A DNA stretch of 38,587 nt from Parabacteroides distasonis (GCF_004793765.1 NZ_SRYM01000038.1:1-38587); one strand, 5' to 3'; shown: positions 15,973 to 25,899, counted from the stretch's first letter. Numbers and translations are program-made. Notes: generated by a model from the sequence alone, not told the origin.

Positions 15973-17364
15973 TTATTCTCTACCACCACCGATGGCACTG
16001 TATAAACTGACAACCGCTTGCATACGTTGCACATTGTCGGCCACCTCCGTCAACTGAGCACTCAAGAGGCTCTGCTGGGCAGAAAGGATTTCCAAATAAG
16101 TAGATTGAGCCGACTGGAACAAGGCACTGGTATAAGCTACCGCTTTCTCTAGCTGCTCGATCTGCGCTCTATCTTGAACAAGCTTCTTGCTCATGGCATC
16201 ATACTCATGTAAAGCATCACTAACCTCCTTACCGGCTTCCAGAATCGTTTGCTGATAATTCATCTGAGCGATCTTCTCTTCTGCCTTCGATACCTTCAAG
16301 TTAGCGACCAACTTACCATTATTGAAGATCGGCTGAGCCAACGAAGCCAAAGCTTGAAACATGAACTGACCCGGATTAGCAACCTGTATGCCTGAACCAT
16401 TCGTCCAACCTGCCGTAGCCGTGATATTCAATCCCGGATAAAAAGCAGCACGGGCTTTGTTCGTCGTATAATAGGCATTGGCAAGTGTCATCTCCGCAAT
16501 CTTTACGTCCGGACGATTCTCCAACAATTGTAAAGGCACACCCACCATGATATCCTCCGGCATTACTTGTTCCTCCAAAGTACCCCGATCAATCTGTTGA
16601 GGGGCCTTAGCCAATAACACGGACAATGAGTTTTCCACGCTACGCACCTGGCTCTCCAACCCGATCAACGAGGCGGAAACCTGATGGTAAGCGGCACGCA
16701 TTTGTGTCACTGCAGCCTCGGTAGCCATACCCGCTATCTTCATAGCCTCCATGACACGGACATTCTCTTTATAGATATCAACCGTCTTAGCGGTAATTTC
16801 CACCTGCCGGTCAAGCATCAACAAGGTATAATATGTATTCGCTATACCACCGATCAATTGAGAGCGCACGGCCTGTCTTGAATATTGGCTCTGTAAATAA
16901 GAGGCATTTTGGCCACGGCTCGCATTCAAAAGCTTTCCGAACAGGTCCACCTCCCAACTAGCGACCGCAGGAACCGTGTAAGCTTTTACATACTCACTGC
17001 TTTCCATCTTCGTAATCGTACCTTGGGGAGCAAGGTTTATAGAAGGCAGGAAAGACAGACGTGCGGAAGTCAACAACACTTTCGCTTCCTCTACCCGAAG
17101 AACGGCTGCCTGCATATCTACGTTATTAGCTAATCCCTCCTCAATTAACGCCTGTAACTTCAGATCACGGAAAACTTCCTTCCAAGGCAGGTTTCCCATA
17201 TTAGTCGTATCCGCAGAAGCTAATGTATCCGTCTCGGAAACCGGATCACGATAAATTCCCGTCGCATCAATGGAATCCGGACGCTCGTATGCCTTATAGA
17301 TATGGCAACTGCTTAACAAAGCAGTCGCACATACCATATATATAATTTGTTTCTTCATTGTCAT
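15973..17364 (-). CDS. Outer membrane factor lipoprotein (TolC/NodT/OprM family)
   Basis: A 463-residue protein with a lipoprotein signal (ATALLSSC, lipidated Cys at residue 20) and two OEP repeats, each with long amphipathic helices. Landmarks include NMGNLPWKEVFRDLKLQAL near residue 56, VASWEVDLFGKL (about 133-144), PLQLLENRPDVKIAE (about 277-291) and YQQTILEAGKEVSDAL (about 373-388). It forms the outer membrane channel of the tripartite pump. It starts 3 bases after the RND gene ends, so the genes are cotranscribed and probably translationally coupled. Its length is normal for the family. Confidence 0.9.
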   Translation of the reverse strand: MTMKKQIIYMVCATALLSSCHIYKAYERPDSIDATGIYRDPVSETDTLASADTTNMGNLPWKEVFRDLKLQALIEEGLANNVDMQAAVLRVEEAKVLLTSARLSFLPSINLAPQGTITKMESSEYVKAYTVPAVASWEVDLFGKLLNASRGQNASYLQSQYSRQAVRSQLIGGIANTYYTLLMLDRQVEITAKTVDIYKENVRVMEAMKIAGMATEAAVTQMRAAYHQVSASLIGLESQVRSVENSLSVLLAKAPQQIDRGTLEEQVMPEDIMVGVPLQLLENRPDVKIAEMTLANAYYTTNKARAAFYPGLNITATAGWTNGSGIQVANPGQFMFQALASLAQPIFNNGKLVANLKVSKAEEKIAQMNYQQTILEAGKEVSDALHEYDAMSKKLVQDRAQIEQLEKAVAYTSALFQSAQSTYLEILSAQQSLLSAQLTEVADNVQRMQAVVSLYSAIGGGRE

Positions 17365-17367
17365 CTC

Positions 17368-20300
17368 TTATTTTATTTTAGCGTACTGTTCTATTTCCGT
17401 ACTCATATCGCTGTTATCCAAATCTTCCCATTCGATCGGCTTGAATTTCTCCTGTAAGTACTGGAACACTACGAACAAAACCGGAACGATAAAGATCTGG
17501 AAGATCATACCGATGAACATACCACCGATAGCCGCCGTACCCAATGTACGGTTACCATGTGCTCCCACTCCGAATGCGAACATCATAGGCAACAATCCGA
17601 CAACCATCGCCAATGAGGTCATCAAGATCGGACGCAAACGGGCGGCAGCACCTAATACGGCAGCCCATGTGATGCTCATGCCCATACGACGGCGTTCCAA
17701 AGCGAACTCTACGATCAAGATGGCATTCTTTGCCAACAAACCTACCAACATGATCAAGGCGATCTGCATATAGATATTGTTAGACATGGTTCCCACGATC
17801 ATCTTCAACGCAGGGATATTTCCTAATGCAGCCCAACCTTGAACGAACAAGAAACTACCCATCAAACCGAACGGCACGGAGAGCAATACGGACAAAGGAA
17901 GAATATAACTTTCATACTGGGCACTCAACAATAGGTAAACGAATACGAAACACAACAAGAAGATCAAGGCCGTCGTACTGCCACTCGTACTTGCCTCCTC
18001 ACGTGCCATACCACCCAGCTCATAGTCGAAACCTGCTGGAAGCGTTGTTTTTGCCACCTCATCGATCGCCTTCAACGCCTGTCCACTGGTATAACCATCT
18101 GCCGGAGCAACCATGACCTTGATAGCGGTATACATATTAAAACGGCTGATAATATCCGGACCGTATACCTTCTTCATCGTAATAAATTGGGAGATCGGGG
18201 CCATATCGTTACCGCTCTTTACCTTGATGTTCTTCATGGACTCCATATTCTTACGCAAATCGGGATCCGCTTGCACCATTACACGGTACATCTTACCGAA
18301 ACGGTTGAAGTTAGAAGCATACAAACCACCATAATATCCCTGCAAGGTAGACAAGATATCCTTTGGACTGATACCGGCTTTCTTACAAGCGGCAGCATCG
18401 ATATCGATCTCATATTGCGGGAAGTTCGGGTTAAACGTAGATTGAGCAGACTTGATCTCCGGACGTGCCGTCAGAGCGGCCATGTATTCCTTGGAGATAT
18501 CAAAGAAACGATCCAAGTTACCACCCGTCTTATCCTGCATATTCAACTCAATATCACTAGATGCGGAGTAACCCGGAATCATAGGCGGCGTAAAGAACAA
18601 TACCTGAGCGTCTTTCACAATCTTTTGAGCACGCATAAACAAGCTACTATATATAATATCGGAGTTTTGCATCATGGAACGTTCCTCCCAATCTTTCAAC
18701 TTGATAATGAATGAACCGTAAGAAGGTCCCTGACCACCGATAAAGCTGAAACCAACAACCGCCGTACGCGACTCTACCGCCGGATCCGCCGCAATCAAAC
18801 TATCTACCTTATTCATCACCTCATAGGTACGTTCCTGAGAAGTTCCCGGTGGCAATGTAACGGCACCCATGATCGTACCCGTATCCTCGTTCGGCACCAT
18901 TCCAGTAGGCGTAACCTGCATCAAGAATACCAATACGGCGATACAACCGGCGACAATACCGAAAGAAAGCCATTTCTTCTGGATAAAGAACACGACCTGC
19001 TTCTTATACTTAGCCAACAAAGAATCGTAAGCCGCATTGAATGAGGTATGGAAACGGGAGACGAATGTAGATTTCTTCTCGCCATGTCCTTTATCATGCG
19101 GCTTCAAGAAGATCGCACACAAAGCGGGACTCAATGTCAAGGCGTTCAACGCAGACAAACCGATAGCGATCGCCATTGTCAAACCGAACTGGCGGTAGAA
19201 CGTACCGGCTGTACCTCCCATGAAACTTACGGGGATAAATACGGACATCATGACCAACGTAATGGAGATGATAGCGCCACCCAACTCGCTCATGGCATCG
19301 ATGGAAGCGAGTTTCGCCGACTTATATCCTTGGTCTAACTTGGCGTGGACACCCTCGACGACAACGATCGCATCATCGACCACAATCGCAATGGCAAGCA
19401 CCATAGCACAAAGAGTCAACAAGTTGATACTAAATCCGATCAAAGACAACATAAAGAAAGTACCGATCAGAGCAACCGGGATAGCGATAGCCGGAATCAA
19501 CGTAGAACGCAAATCCTGCAAGAACACATATACCACGATAAACACCAATACGAACGCCTCCAACAAAGTCTTGATTACCTCATGGATAGAAGCGAACAAG
19601 AAGTCATTGGCATTCATGGAAACATTCACCTTCATTCCGGGAGGCATTGTCAATTGGGTTTCTTCCAACAAGGTCTCAATGTTACTAATCGTCTCCGTAG
19701 CGTTGGTTCCCGGCATCTGGTAAACAATACAAGTAACGGCATCGTGACCATTTACACGGTTGATAAAGTTGTAAGTCAAACGCCCCAACTCAATATCAGC
19801 GATATCTTTCAAACGCAAGACCTCACCATCCGGCAAAGCCTTTACAACGATCTGCTCAAACTCATTCGCCTCTTGCAAACGTCCTTTATAGCGAATCGTA
19901 TATTGGAAAGACTGATTTCCTTGTTCGCCGAACGAACCCGGAGCGGCCTCTACGTTCTGCTCAGACAAGGCTACGGTTACGTCGCTCGGACTTAATTTAT
20001 ATTGGGCCATCACATCCGGCTTCAACCAAATACGCATGGAGTAGTCCGTACCCAACACGTTGGCATCACCGACACCCGGCACACGCTGAACTTCCGGGAT
20101 CAAGTTAATCTTCGCATAATTCTCAAGAAACTCTGAGTCATAACGATCATCGTCTGCGTATACGGAGAAAACCAACAACATAGAGTTCTGACGTTTCTGA
20201 GTCGTCACACCAATCTGCGTTACCTCGGCAGGCAACAAACCTTGTGCCATAGATACACGGTTCTGCACATTGACAGCCGCCATATCCGGGTCTGTTCCTT

Positions 20301-20589
20301 GCTTAAAATAAATGGAGATATCCGCAGAACCATTATTAGAGGCATTGGAACTCATATACATCATGTTCTCAACACCATTGATCTGGTCTTCCAAAGGCGC
20401 AATCACACTATTTAATACTGTTTGCGCATTGGCACCCGTATAAGTTGCCCTTACCGAAACGGTTGGAGGGGCGATATCCGGATATTGGGTAACCGGCAAG
20501 GAAATCAAGCCTAGGAAACCCAAGATGACAATCAAGATGGAAATCACCGTGGAGAGCACCGGGCGGTTTATAAATCTATCTAATTTCAT
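17368..20589 (-). CDS. RND (HAE1-type) multidrug efflux pump
   Basis: A 1073-residue inner membrane proton antiporter with the AcrB layout: first helix FINRPVLSTVISILIVILG, two large periplasmic loops (about 30-335 and 560-865), and two groups of helices. Proton-relay residues are in place: VLAIAIVVDDAIVVVEGV near residue 398 (paired aspartates) and VGLLAKNAILIVEFA near residue 938 (lysine). It would export hydrophobic or amphiphilic compounds; the substrate cannot be predicted. It lies between the fusion protein gene (54-base gap) and the outer membrane factor gene. It is complete and has no lesions. Confidence 0.93.
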   Translation of the reverse strand: MKLDRFINRPVLSTVISILIVILGFLGLISLPVTQYPDIAPPTVSVRATYTGANAQTVLNSVIAPLEDQINGVENMMYMSSNASNNGSADISIYFKQGTDPDMAAVNVQNRVSMAQGLLPAEVTQIGVTTQKRQNSMLLVFSVYADDDRYDSEFLENYAKINLIPEVQRVPGVGDANVLGTDYSMRIWLKPDVMAQYKLSPSDVTVALSEQNVEAAPGSFGEQGNQSFQYTIRYKGRLQEANEFEQIVVKALPDGEVLRLKDIADIELGRLTYNFINRVNGHDAVTCIVYQMPGTNATETISNIETLLEETQLTMPPGMKVNVSMNANDFLFASIHEVIKTLLEAFVLVFIVVYVFLQDLRSTLIPAIAIPVALIGTFFMLSLIGFSINLLTLCAMVLAIAIVVDDAIVVVEGVHAKLDQGYKSAKLASIDAMSELGGAIISITLVMMSVFIPVSFMGGTAGTFYRQFGLTMAIAIGLSALNALTLSPALCAIFLKPHDKGHGEKKSTFVSRFHTSFNAAYDSLLAKYKKQVVFFIQKKWLSFGIVAGCIAVLVFLMQVTPTGMVPNEDTGTIMGAVTLPPGTSQERTYEVMNKVDSLIAADPAVESRTAVVGFSFIGGQGPSYGSFIIKLKDWEERSMMQNSDIIYSSLFMRAQKIVKDAQVLFFTPPMIPGYSASSDIELNMQDKTGGNLDRFFDISKEYMAALTARPEIKSAQSTFNPNFPQYEIDIDAAACKKAGISPKDILSTLQGYYGGLYASNFNRFGKMYRVMVQADPDLRKNMESMKNIKVKSGNDMAPISQFITMKKVYGPDIISRFNMYTAIKVMVAPADGYTSGQALKAIDEVAKTTLPAGFDYELGGMAREEASTSGSTTALIFLLCFVFVYLLLSAQYESYILPLSVLLSVPFGLMGSFLFVQGWAALGNIPALKMIVGTMSNNIYMQIALIMLVGLLAKNAILIVEFALERRRMGMSITWAAVLGAAARLRPILMTSLAMVVGLLPMMFAFGVGAHGNRTLGTAAIGGMFIGMIFQIFIVPVLFVVFQYLQEKFKPIEWEDLDNSDMSTEIEQYAKIK

Positions 20590-20643
20590 ATCTTTCGTTT
20601 TTACTCGACAAAAGCGAATATTTGTCTTATTCTATATACCTAT

Positions 20644-21855
20644 TTAATTAAAAGCAGTCTGCAAATTACCGTCATGCTGGTCTTTCAAGGCCTGCTCGAA
20701 TTTTGCCTTTTGCTGCTCACGAGTAATCGGCTGGATCTCCTGGCCGTCTTTCAAGATCTGTACACCTTCCACGACAATCTTATCACCGGACTTCAAGCCT
20801 CCCGTCACTAAATAATTTTTGCCATCATTCAAATTGGAAACCTTGATCTCGGTATTCTTCACGGTATTATCAGGCTGCAATACAAACACGAACTTCTTAT
20901 CTTGGATCTCCACTGTAGCCGATTGAGGGATCGTAATGATATCATTCATCGTATACGGGAAGATGATATTGCCAGTACCACCGCTTCGCAAGATATTTTC
21001 CGCATTAGAGAATATAGCACGCATACTTACAGAACCTGTAGATTGATCAATAACACCACTTACAGCATCAATTTTACCCTCATTCTGGTAAATAGAACCA
21101 TCCGCCAATTGCAATCTCACGGCCGGCATCTTCTCTAATTGCTCTTTCAATGTACCACCAGCTTTCGTCAATGCCAATAACTCCTTTTCCGTCATAGAGA
21201 AATACACATACATATCACCGATCTCAGATACGGTAGTCAACGGTTGAGCGATCGAAGCGCTTACCAAGCTACCTACACGATACGGGAATGTACCGACAAC
21301 ACCGTTCGAGGGACTCGTAACCGTACAGAAAGACAAGTTCTGGTTAGCGCTCACCAATTGAGCCTCTGCCTGCGCCAAGCTCGCTTTTGCCGCCATCAGC
21401 TGGTTCACGGCAGTTTGATATTCGAAATCACTGATGATTTTCTGATCAAACAAAGTTTTCTTATTCTTCTCGGTCAATGTTAAAGTACTTACGTTTGCCT
21501 TAGCCATCTCGACCGCAGCCTTAGCCTGACCTACCGCAGCAGCGTACTGCGTAGGATCAATTTGGAACAACGCTTGCCCTTTACGGACCGTAGCTCCCTC
21601 ATCCACACATAATTTCACAATAAATCCAGAAACTTGAGGACGGACTTCGATATCCTGCGTACCTTTGATGGTAGCCGGATAGGATGTTGTTTGGTCGCTA
21701 GTCGTTGAATTGACCGCCATCACAGCGAACTCAGCATCCCCTAATTTCATACCACTCTGACTGTTTCCACAGGCAGTTAATAAAGACATACCAACCGCAA
21801 ACAATGCGATCTGCCTTAACTGAGTAATCGTAATTTTCAGCATTCGTTTATCCAT
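20644..21855 (-). CDS. RND periplasmic adaptor (membrane fusion lipoprotein)
   Basis: A 403-residue AcrA-like adaptor. The signal peptide ends in LLTAC (Cys at residue 29 from the first Met), so it is a lipoprotein of the inner membrane. Landmarks are EVRPQVSGFIVKLCVDEGATVRKGQ (beginning of the lipoyl/hairpin part, about 71-95, given here in abbreviated form), the coiled-coil hairpin with AKANVSTLTLTEKNKKTLFD, and SPSNGVVGTFPYRVGSLV (about 179-196). A second ATG at 21843 is an alternative start. It is the first gene of the efflux operon, with a promoter at 21972 and a leader of about 110 bases. Confidence 0.9.
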   Translation of the reverse strand: MDKRMLKITITQLRQIALFAVGMSLLTACGNSQSGMKLGDAEFAVMAVNSTTSDQTTSYPATIKGTQDIEVRPQVSGFIVKLCVDEGATVRKGQALFQIDPTQYAAAVGQAKAAVEMAKANVSTLTLTEKNKKTLFDQKIISDFEYQTAVNQLMAAKASLAQAEAQLVSANQNLSFCTVTSPSNGVVGTFPYRVGSLVSASIAQPLTTVSEIGDMYVYFSMTEKELLALTKAGGTLKEQLEKMPAVRLQLADGSIYQNEGKIDAVSGVIDQSTGSVSMRAIFSNAENILRSGGTGNIIFPYTMNDIITIPQSATVEIQDKKFVFVLQPDNTVKNTEIKVSNLNDGKNYLVTGGLKSGDKIVVEGVQILKDGQEIQPITREQQKAKFEQALKDQHDGNLQTAFN

Positions 21856-21971
21856 ATTTGTATATAATTATATATTCAAGGCTGTTTTTCAGTTACCTTC
21901 TCTTTCTAACCCAAGTGGAGATCTTTTACATCTATTCACACAATAGGGCCTTTACTCGCTGTTTCATCCTA

Positions 21972-21979
21972 CAAATGTA
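21972..21979 (-). promoter_or_regulatory. -7 element of the efflux operon
   Basis: TACATTTG on the minus strand matches the Bacteroidetes -7 consensus fully. No clear TTTG was found at the -33 distance. It lies about 117 bases before the adaptor gene. No regulator gene is adjacent on this side. Confidence 0.5.
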
Positions 21980-22092
21980 GAAACTTTTTACACGATTTTC
22001 TGTCTCCTACTTATCTTTTTCACCTAAATTAATAGCACTTAGAAGGAAGTACCTATTGAAATACATATCTTTTGGTTTCAAACGAAAATATA

Positions 22093-22136
22093 ATTGTTTT
22101 TTTCAACAATATATTTTACATTTGTGTCCACGCACA
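22093..22136 (+). promoter_or_regulatory. Promoter with overlapping TGTG-N6-CACA operator (hexuronate operon)
   Basis: ATTG (22093-22096), 20 bases, then TACATTTG (22117-22124). The dyad TGTGTCCACGCACA (22123-22136) overlaps the end of the -7 element and the expected start site, where a repressor would block initiation. The same TGTG-N6-CACA frame occurs at the TRAP promoter (28895-28908). The LacI-type protein encoded in this operon is the natural candidate. Confidence 0.6.
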
Positions 22137-22156
22137 ATAAACAAATAATATATACT

Positions 22157-22768
22157 ATGGAACCTAAATTTATAATATCAGAAGTATTCAGTACCGCATG
22201 GAAGGGAACGAAGTCGCAGCTATGGATATTAGCCGGATTACTAATCGGATATTGTATCTTGTCTTTCACGCTAGCCGGGTTTGCCATGCCTATGCAAAGT
22301 TCTATGATCGGCAAAATCATCGTAAACGTGATCAGTGCGTTATTCTCCATTATTTTCTCCTTGGGATATATGAAAAATATATTTCAGGCATTGGATGGGG
22401 AAGAACCTCAATTTTCCGCATATGGACAACAGACAAAAAATATCATCACCTACTTTCTAGCGAGTCTCATCACAGGATTTGTCGTATTGGCGGGTTTCTT
22501 ATTTTTTATCATCCCCGGTATTTATCTGGCTTTGCGCCTTCAGTTCTTCCAAGCCTTTATTATCGAGGAAAACGCCGGGATTATCGAGTCCTTGCATAAA
22601 AGCTGGGAGATTACGAGAGGACAAGTATTGCCTCTGTTCATACTGGCACTGGTAATGATCGGAATCATGATATTAGGATGTATTTTGTTCGGTATCGGAA
22701 TTTTCGTCGCTGTTCCTCTTATCTATATGATGTATGGCTACGTTTTCCGGAAATTATCTATACCATGA
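22157..22768 (+). CDS. Integral membrane protein of unknown function (DUF975-like)
   Basis: A 204-residue protein with five to six hydrophobic helices. The segment between helices reads EEPQFSAYGQQTKN, followed by FLFFIIPGIYLALRLQFFQA and SLHKSWEITRGQVLPLFILA, a pattern of the DUF975/GlpQ-membrane-domain type where a PGIYL turn precedes a W-containing loop. I choose the ATG at 22157; the longer frame from 22094 starts inside the promoter. The stop overlaps the ATG of the LacI gene (ATGA), so it is the first gene of the hexuronate operon. Its role there (sensor, permease accessory or unrelated passenger) is not known. Confidence 0.6.
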   Translation: MEPKFIISEVFSTAWKGTKSQLWILAGLLIGYCILSFTLAGFAMPMQSSMIGKIIVNVISALFSIIFSLGYMKNIFQALDGEEPQFSAYGQQTKNIITYFLASLITGFVVLAGFLFFIIPGIYLALRLQFFQAFIIEENAGIIESLHKSWEITRGQVLPLFILALVMIGIMILGCILFGIGIFVAVPLIYMMYGYVFRKLSIP

Positions 22769-23826
22769 ATAAAAATTACAGGATAAAAGATATCGCCGAA
22801 TTATCCGGTGTATCGACCGGTACGGTAGACCGCATTTTGCATGAGCGGGGAAAGGTATCGGAGGAGGCACGGAAAAGGGTAGAGAAAGTCTTAAAAGAAA
22901 TTGACTATCAACCAAACCTGATAGCCCGTTCTTTAGCGTTGAAGAAAAAATATCATTTCATCGCTTTGATTCCTTCTTTCCACGAAGGGGAATACTGGGC
23001 GAAACTAAGCCAAGGGATCGAGAAAGCGGAACGGGAATTGTTTAGCTATAATATCGATGTAGAGCAAATCTATTTTGACCAATACGACAGTAACAGTTTC
23101 GACGAATTAATCCCGAAGATAGAGGCAGCGGATTGCCAGGGGGTTATCATCGCTACATTATTCAAGCAAAGTGTTTTGACCTTGGGCCAGCGGTTAGACC
23201 AGAAAGGCATTCCTTATATATTGATCGACTCTTTTATCGACCACACGAATTGCATCTCTTACTACGGAACGCATTCATATGATTCGGGGTATATAGCGGG
23301 ACGTCTTTTATTCGAGCAAATCCGTCAAGAGAACGATCTTGTGATTTTCCGTTTCACCCGTAAAGGGGATTCATGTTCCACACAAGTGCAGAAACGAGAG
23401 GAAGGATTCCGGGATTATCTCGCCAACACCCCATTCAAGGGAAAGATTCATTTGCTGCATGTGCATGCGGATGACAAGGAAGAGAATAAGAGGCTACTAA
23501 ATACTTTCTTCGAGAAATATCCTCAAGTAAGAATCGGTATCATCTTTAATTCGAGGGCCCATTTCCTTGGAGATTATTTAAGTAGCGAACGGCCGGCCTA
23601 TCCTTTCAAGCTTCTTGGCTACGATGTGATAGAACCGAACGTCCGTTATCTGAAAAACGGCTTGATCACGCATTTGATCGCCCAGCGACCCGAGGTACAA
23701 GGATATCATTGTATCAAGGCACTCTTCAGGCATTTGATCCTTAAGGAGAAAATTGAGCCTGTCAATTATATGCCGATCGATATCTTGGTAAAGGAAAATA
23801 TACAATACTACAATAATTATATCTGA
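22765..23826 (+). CDS. LacI-family transcriptional regulator
   Basis: A 353-residue repressor-type protein: helix-turn-helix and hinge MNKNYRIKDIAELSGVSTGT to about residue 50 (with VDRILHERGKVSEEAR and the hinge IARSLALKKK). A periplasmic-binding-protein-like effector domain follows from LIPSFHEGEYWAKL. The ATG at 22765 overlaps the previous stop, and its TGA shares bases with the ATG of the next gene (TGATG), so all three are coupled. The longer frame from 22678 belongs to the upstream gene in another phase and is not used. It probably senses a hexuronate intermediate and controls its own operon and the convergent TRAP transporter. Confidence 0.88.
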   Translation: MNKNYRIKDIAELSGVSTGTVDRILHERGKVSEEARKRVEKVLKEIDYQPNLIARSLALKKKYHFIALIPSFHEGEYWAKLSQGIEKAERELFSYNIDVEQIYFDQYDSNSFDELIPKIEAADCQGVIIATLFKQSVLTLGQRLDQKGIPYILIDSFIDHTNCISYYGTHSYDSGYIAGRLLFEQIRQENDLVIFRFTRKGDSCSTQVQKREEGFRDYLANTPFKGKIHLLHVHADDKEENKRLLNTFFEKYPQVRIGIIFNSRAHFLGDYLSSERPAYPFKLLGYDVIEPNVRYLKNGLITHLIAQRPEVQGYHCIKALFRHLILKEKIEPVNYMPIDILVKENIQYYNNYI

Positions 23827-24638
23827 TGAACTCCTTATTTAGCGTAAAAGAGAAAGTGATTTTGTTGACCGGAGGCTATGGTATATTAGGAGCCTGCATG
23901 GCCAAGCACTTGGCGAAAGAAGGTGCGTATGTCGTAATCCTCGGACGAAACGAGCAAAAAGGATCTGCCTTGGTCGATGAGATTAAAGCGGAAGGGGGCG
24001 AGGCCTTATTCTTGGTTTCAAACGTACTGGATAAAGCCTTGCTGGAGCAAAACAAACAAGAGATATTGAAAGCATATGGGAAGATTGATGTTTTAGTCAA
24101 TTTGGCGGGTGGCAACCAAGCCGGAGCGACGATTCCTCCCGACAAGACGATCTTTGATCTGGATATCGATGCTTTCCGGACAGTCGTAGACCTGAACTTA
24201 TTCGGAACCGTACTGCCGACAATGGTCTTCGCCGAGGTCATGGTGGGACAAGGGAAAGGAAGCATTATTAACATCTCGTCCGAATCGTCCCTACGCCCAT
24301 TGACTCGTGTGGTTGGCTATGGATGCGCAAAAGCCGCTATCAACAATTTCACGCAATACATGGCCGGGGAGCTGGCGATTAAATTCGGAGAGGGCCTGCG
24401 AGTGAACGCCATGGCACCAGGATTCTTCCTTACCGAGCAGAACCGGGCATTGATGAGCAATCCGGATGGATCGCCCAGCGATCGTTGCAACACGATCGTC
24501 GCGCACACGCCGTTCCGCCGCTTAGGAAAACCGGAGGAGTTACTCGGTACTTTACAATGGCTGGCGAGCGACGCCTCCGCATTCGTAACCGGTACCGTAA
24601 TCCCCATAGACGGAGGTTTCGACGCTTTCTCCATCTAA
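23826..24638 (+). CDS. SDR oxidoreductase, fructuronate reductase-like (UxuB role)
   Basis: A 270-residue classical SDR. Motifs are LLTGGYGILGACMAKHLA (TGxxxGxG, about 13-30), NLAGGNQAG (NAG variant, about 91-99), the catalytic serine in INISSES, and YGCAKAAINNF (Y-x3-K, about 163-173), with the C-terminal IPIDGGFDAFSI. In Bacteroidetes and Firmicutes, SDRs next to uxuA reduce D-fructuronate to D-mannonate in place of the long-chain UxuB enzyme. The gene overlaps the regulator by one base and is followed by a hairpin and uxuA. The substrate rests on the neighbour. Confidence 0.83.
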   Translation: MNSLFSVKEKVILLTGGYGILGACMAKHLAKEGAYVVILGRNEQKGSALVDEIKAEGGEALFLVSNVLDKALLEQNKQEILKAYGKIDVLVNLAGGNQAGATIPPDKTIFDLDIDAFRTVVDLNLFGTVLPTMVFAEVMVGQGKGSIINISSESSLRPLTRVVGYGCAKAAINNFTQYMAGELAIKFGEGLRVNAMAPGFFLTEQNRALMSNPDGSPSDRCNTIVAHTPFRRLGKPEELLGTLQWLASDASAFVTGTVIPIDGGFDAFSI

Positions 24639-24640
24639 AT

Positions 24641-24697
24641 AATGTGCCAATGTGCCAACCAGCCATGCATCAAACCGCATTGGCATATTGGCACATT
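24641..24697. repeat. Intra-operon hairpin of TGTGCCAA type
   Basis: AATGTGCCAATGTGCC (24641-24656) pairs with GGCATATTGGCACATT (24682-24697), 16 bp with one G-T pair and a 25-base loop. No T-run follows. It sits between the SDR and uxuA and may stabilise or set the ratio of the two messages. The TGTGCCAA repeat resembles intergenic palindromes I recall as common in Bacteroidetes. Confidence 0.65.
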
Positions 24698-24720
24698 GAT
24701 AAATTTAAAAATTATTCATT

Positions 24721-25899
24721 ATGTATCTATGTGAGCAAACTTGGCGTTGGTACGGACCGAATGATCCTGTCAGCCTTTGGGACATCCGTCAGGCGGGTGC
24801 CACCGGTATCGTAAATGCGTTGCACCATATCCCGAACGGGGAAGTTTGGACTACGGAAGAGATTCAAAAGCGGAAAGCCTTGATCGAATCCGCCGGATTA
24901 CGGTGGAGTGTGGTTGAGAGTGTGCCCGTACACGAGCATATTAAGACGCAAACCGGGGATTTTCAAACCTATATAGAGAACTACAAACAAAGCATCCGTA
25001 ATCTGGGAGCTTGCGATATCCGGGTAGTTACTTACAACTTCATGCCGGTATTGGACTGGACTCGTACCGATTTGGCTTATACGATGCCAGATGGTTCCAA
25101 AGCCTTGCGCTTTGAACGTGCGGCTTTTATGGCGTTCGACTTATTTATATTGAAACGACCAGAGGCGGAAGCCGAATATACGGAGGCGGACAAGGCGAAA
25201 GCCAAGGCACGCTATGACGCTATGAGCGAGGAAGACCGCCTGCTGTTGGTTCGCAATATGATCGCCGGACTACCCGGCTCGGAAGAGACTTTTACGATCG
25301 AGCAGTTTAGGGAAGCGTTAGACCGTTATAAAGATATCGACGCGGAGAGACTTCGCTCGAACCTGATCTATTTCTTACGGGAAATAGCTCCCGTGGCGGA
25401 CGAGGCCGGTGTCAAGCTCGTTATCCATCCGGATGATCCCCCCTATTCCATTCTCGGGCTTCCCCGTATCTTGAGCACGGAAGATGATTTCCGGAAGTTA
25501 ATAGAGGCCGTGCCGAATCCAAGTAACGGGCTTTGCCTATGCACAGGTTCTTTCGGTGTCAGAAGTGATAACGACTTGGCCGGGATCATGGAACGTTACG
25601 GGGATCGGATCGATTTCGTTCATTTCCGCAGCACGCAACGAGACTCGGAGGGTAATTTCTTCGAGGCGAACCATCTGGAGGGCGATGTGGATATGTACGG
25701 TGTCATGAAAGCCTTCCTTGAATTGCAGCAACGCCGCCAATGCTCCATCGCCATGCGACCGGATCATGGACATCAAATGATAGACGACCTAAAGAAGAAA
25801 ACCAACCCGGGCTACTCCTGCATCGGACGTTTACGGGGTCTGGCCGAGCTACGGGGATTAGAGATGGGTATCGCCTTATCCCTGTTCAAAGGACATTAA
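24721..25899 (+). CDS. uxuA: Mannonate dehydratase
   Basis: A 392-residue enzyme that converts D-mannonate to 2-keto-3-deoxygluconate in hexuronate breakdown. The start [19 protein letters not shown] and the segment [10 protein letters not shown] (about 38-47) are typical of UxuA, as are [18 protein letters not shown] (about 238-255), [16 protein letters not shown] (about 275-290), VHFRSTQRD (about 300-308) and [10 protein letters not shown] (about 341-350), which hold the metal-binding His and Cys residues. The length matches the family. It follows the SDR after the hairpin and ends the operon, facing the TRAP genes across the 22-bp repeat array. Confidence 0.94.
   Translation: MYLCEQTWRWYGPNDPVSLWDIRQAGATGIVNALHHIPNGEVWTTEEIQKRKALIESAGLRWSVVESVPVHEHIKTQTGDFQTYIENYKQSIRNLGACDIRVVTYNFMPVLDWTRTDLAYTMPDGSKALRFERAAFMAFDLFILKRPEAEAEYTEADKAKAKARYDAMSEEDRLLLVRNMIAGLPGSEETFTIEQFREALDRYKDIDAERLRSNLIYFLREIAPVADEAGVKLVIHPDDPPYSILGLPRILSTEDDFRKLIEAVPNPSNGLCLCTGSFGVRSDNDLAGIMERYGDRIDFVHFRSTQRDSEGNFFEANHLEGDVDMYGVMKAFLELQQRRQCSIAMRPDHGHQMIDDLKKKTNPGYSCIGRLRGLAELRGLEMGIALSLFKGH

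Noticed and set aside
17441-19995. Several long plus-strand frames opposite the RND gene
   Set aside because: They are shadows of a high-confidence coding strand and contain no recognisable domains.
22094-22156. Longer start of the membrane protein at 22157
   Set aside because: The extension lies inside the promoter and operator and would begin upstream of the predicted transcript start.
22678-22764. Longer start of the LacI regulator
   Set aside because: It lies within the upstream gene in another frame; the ATG at 22765 begins the canonical helix-turn-helix.
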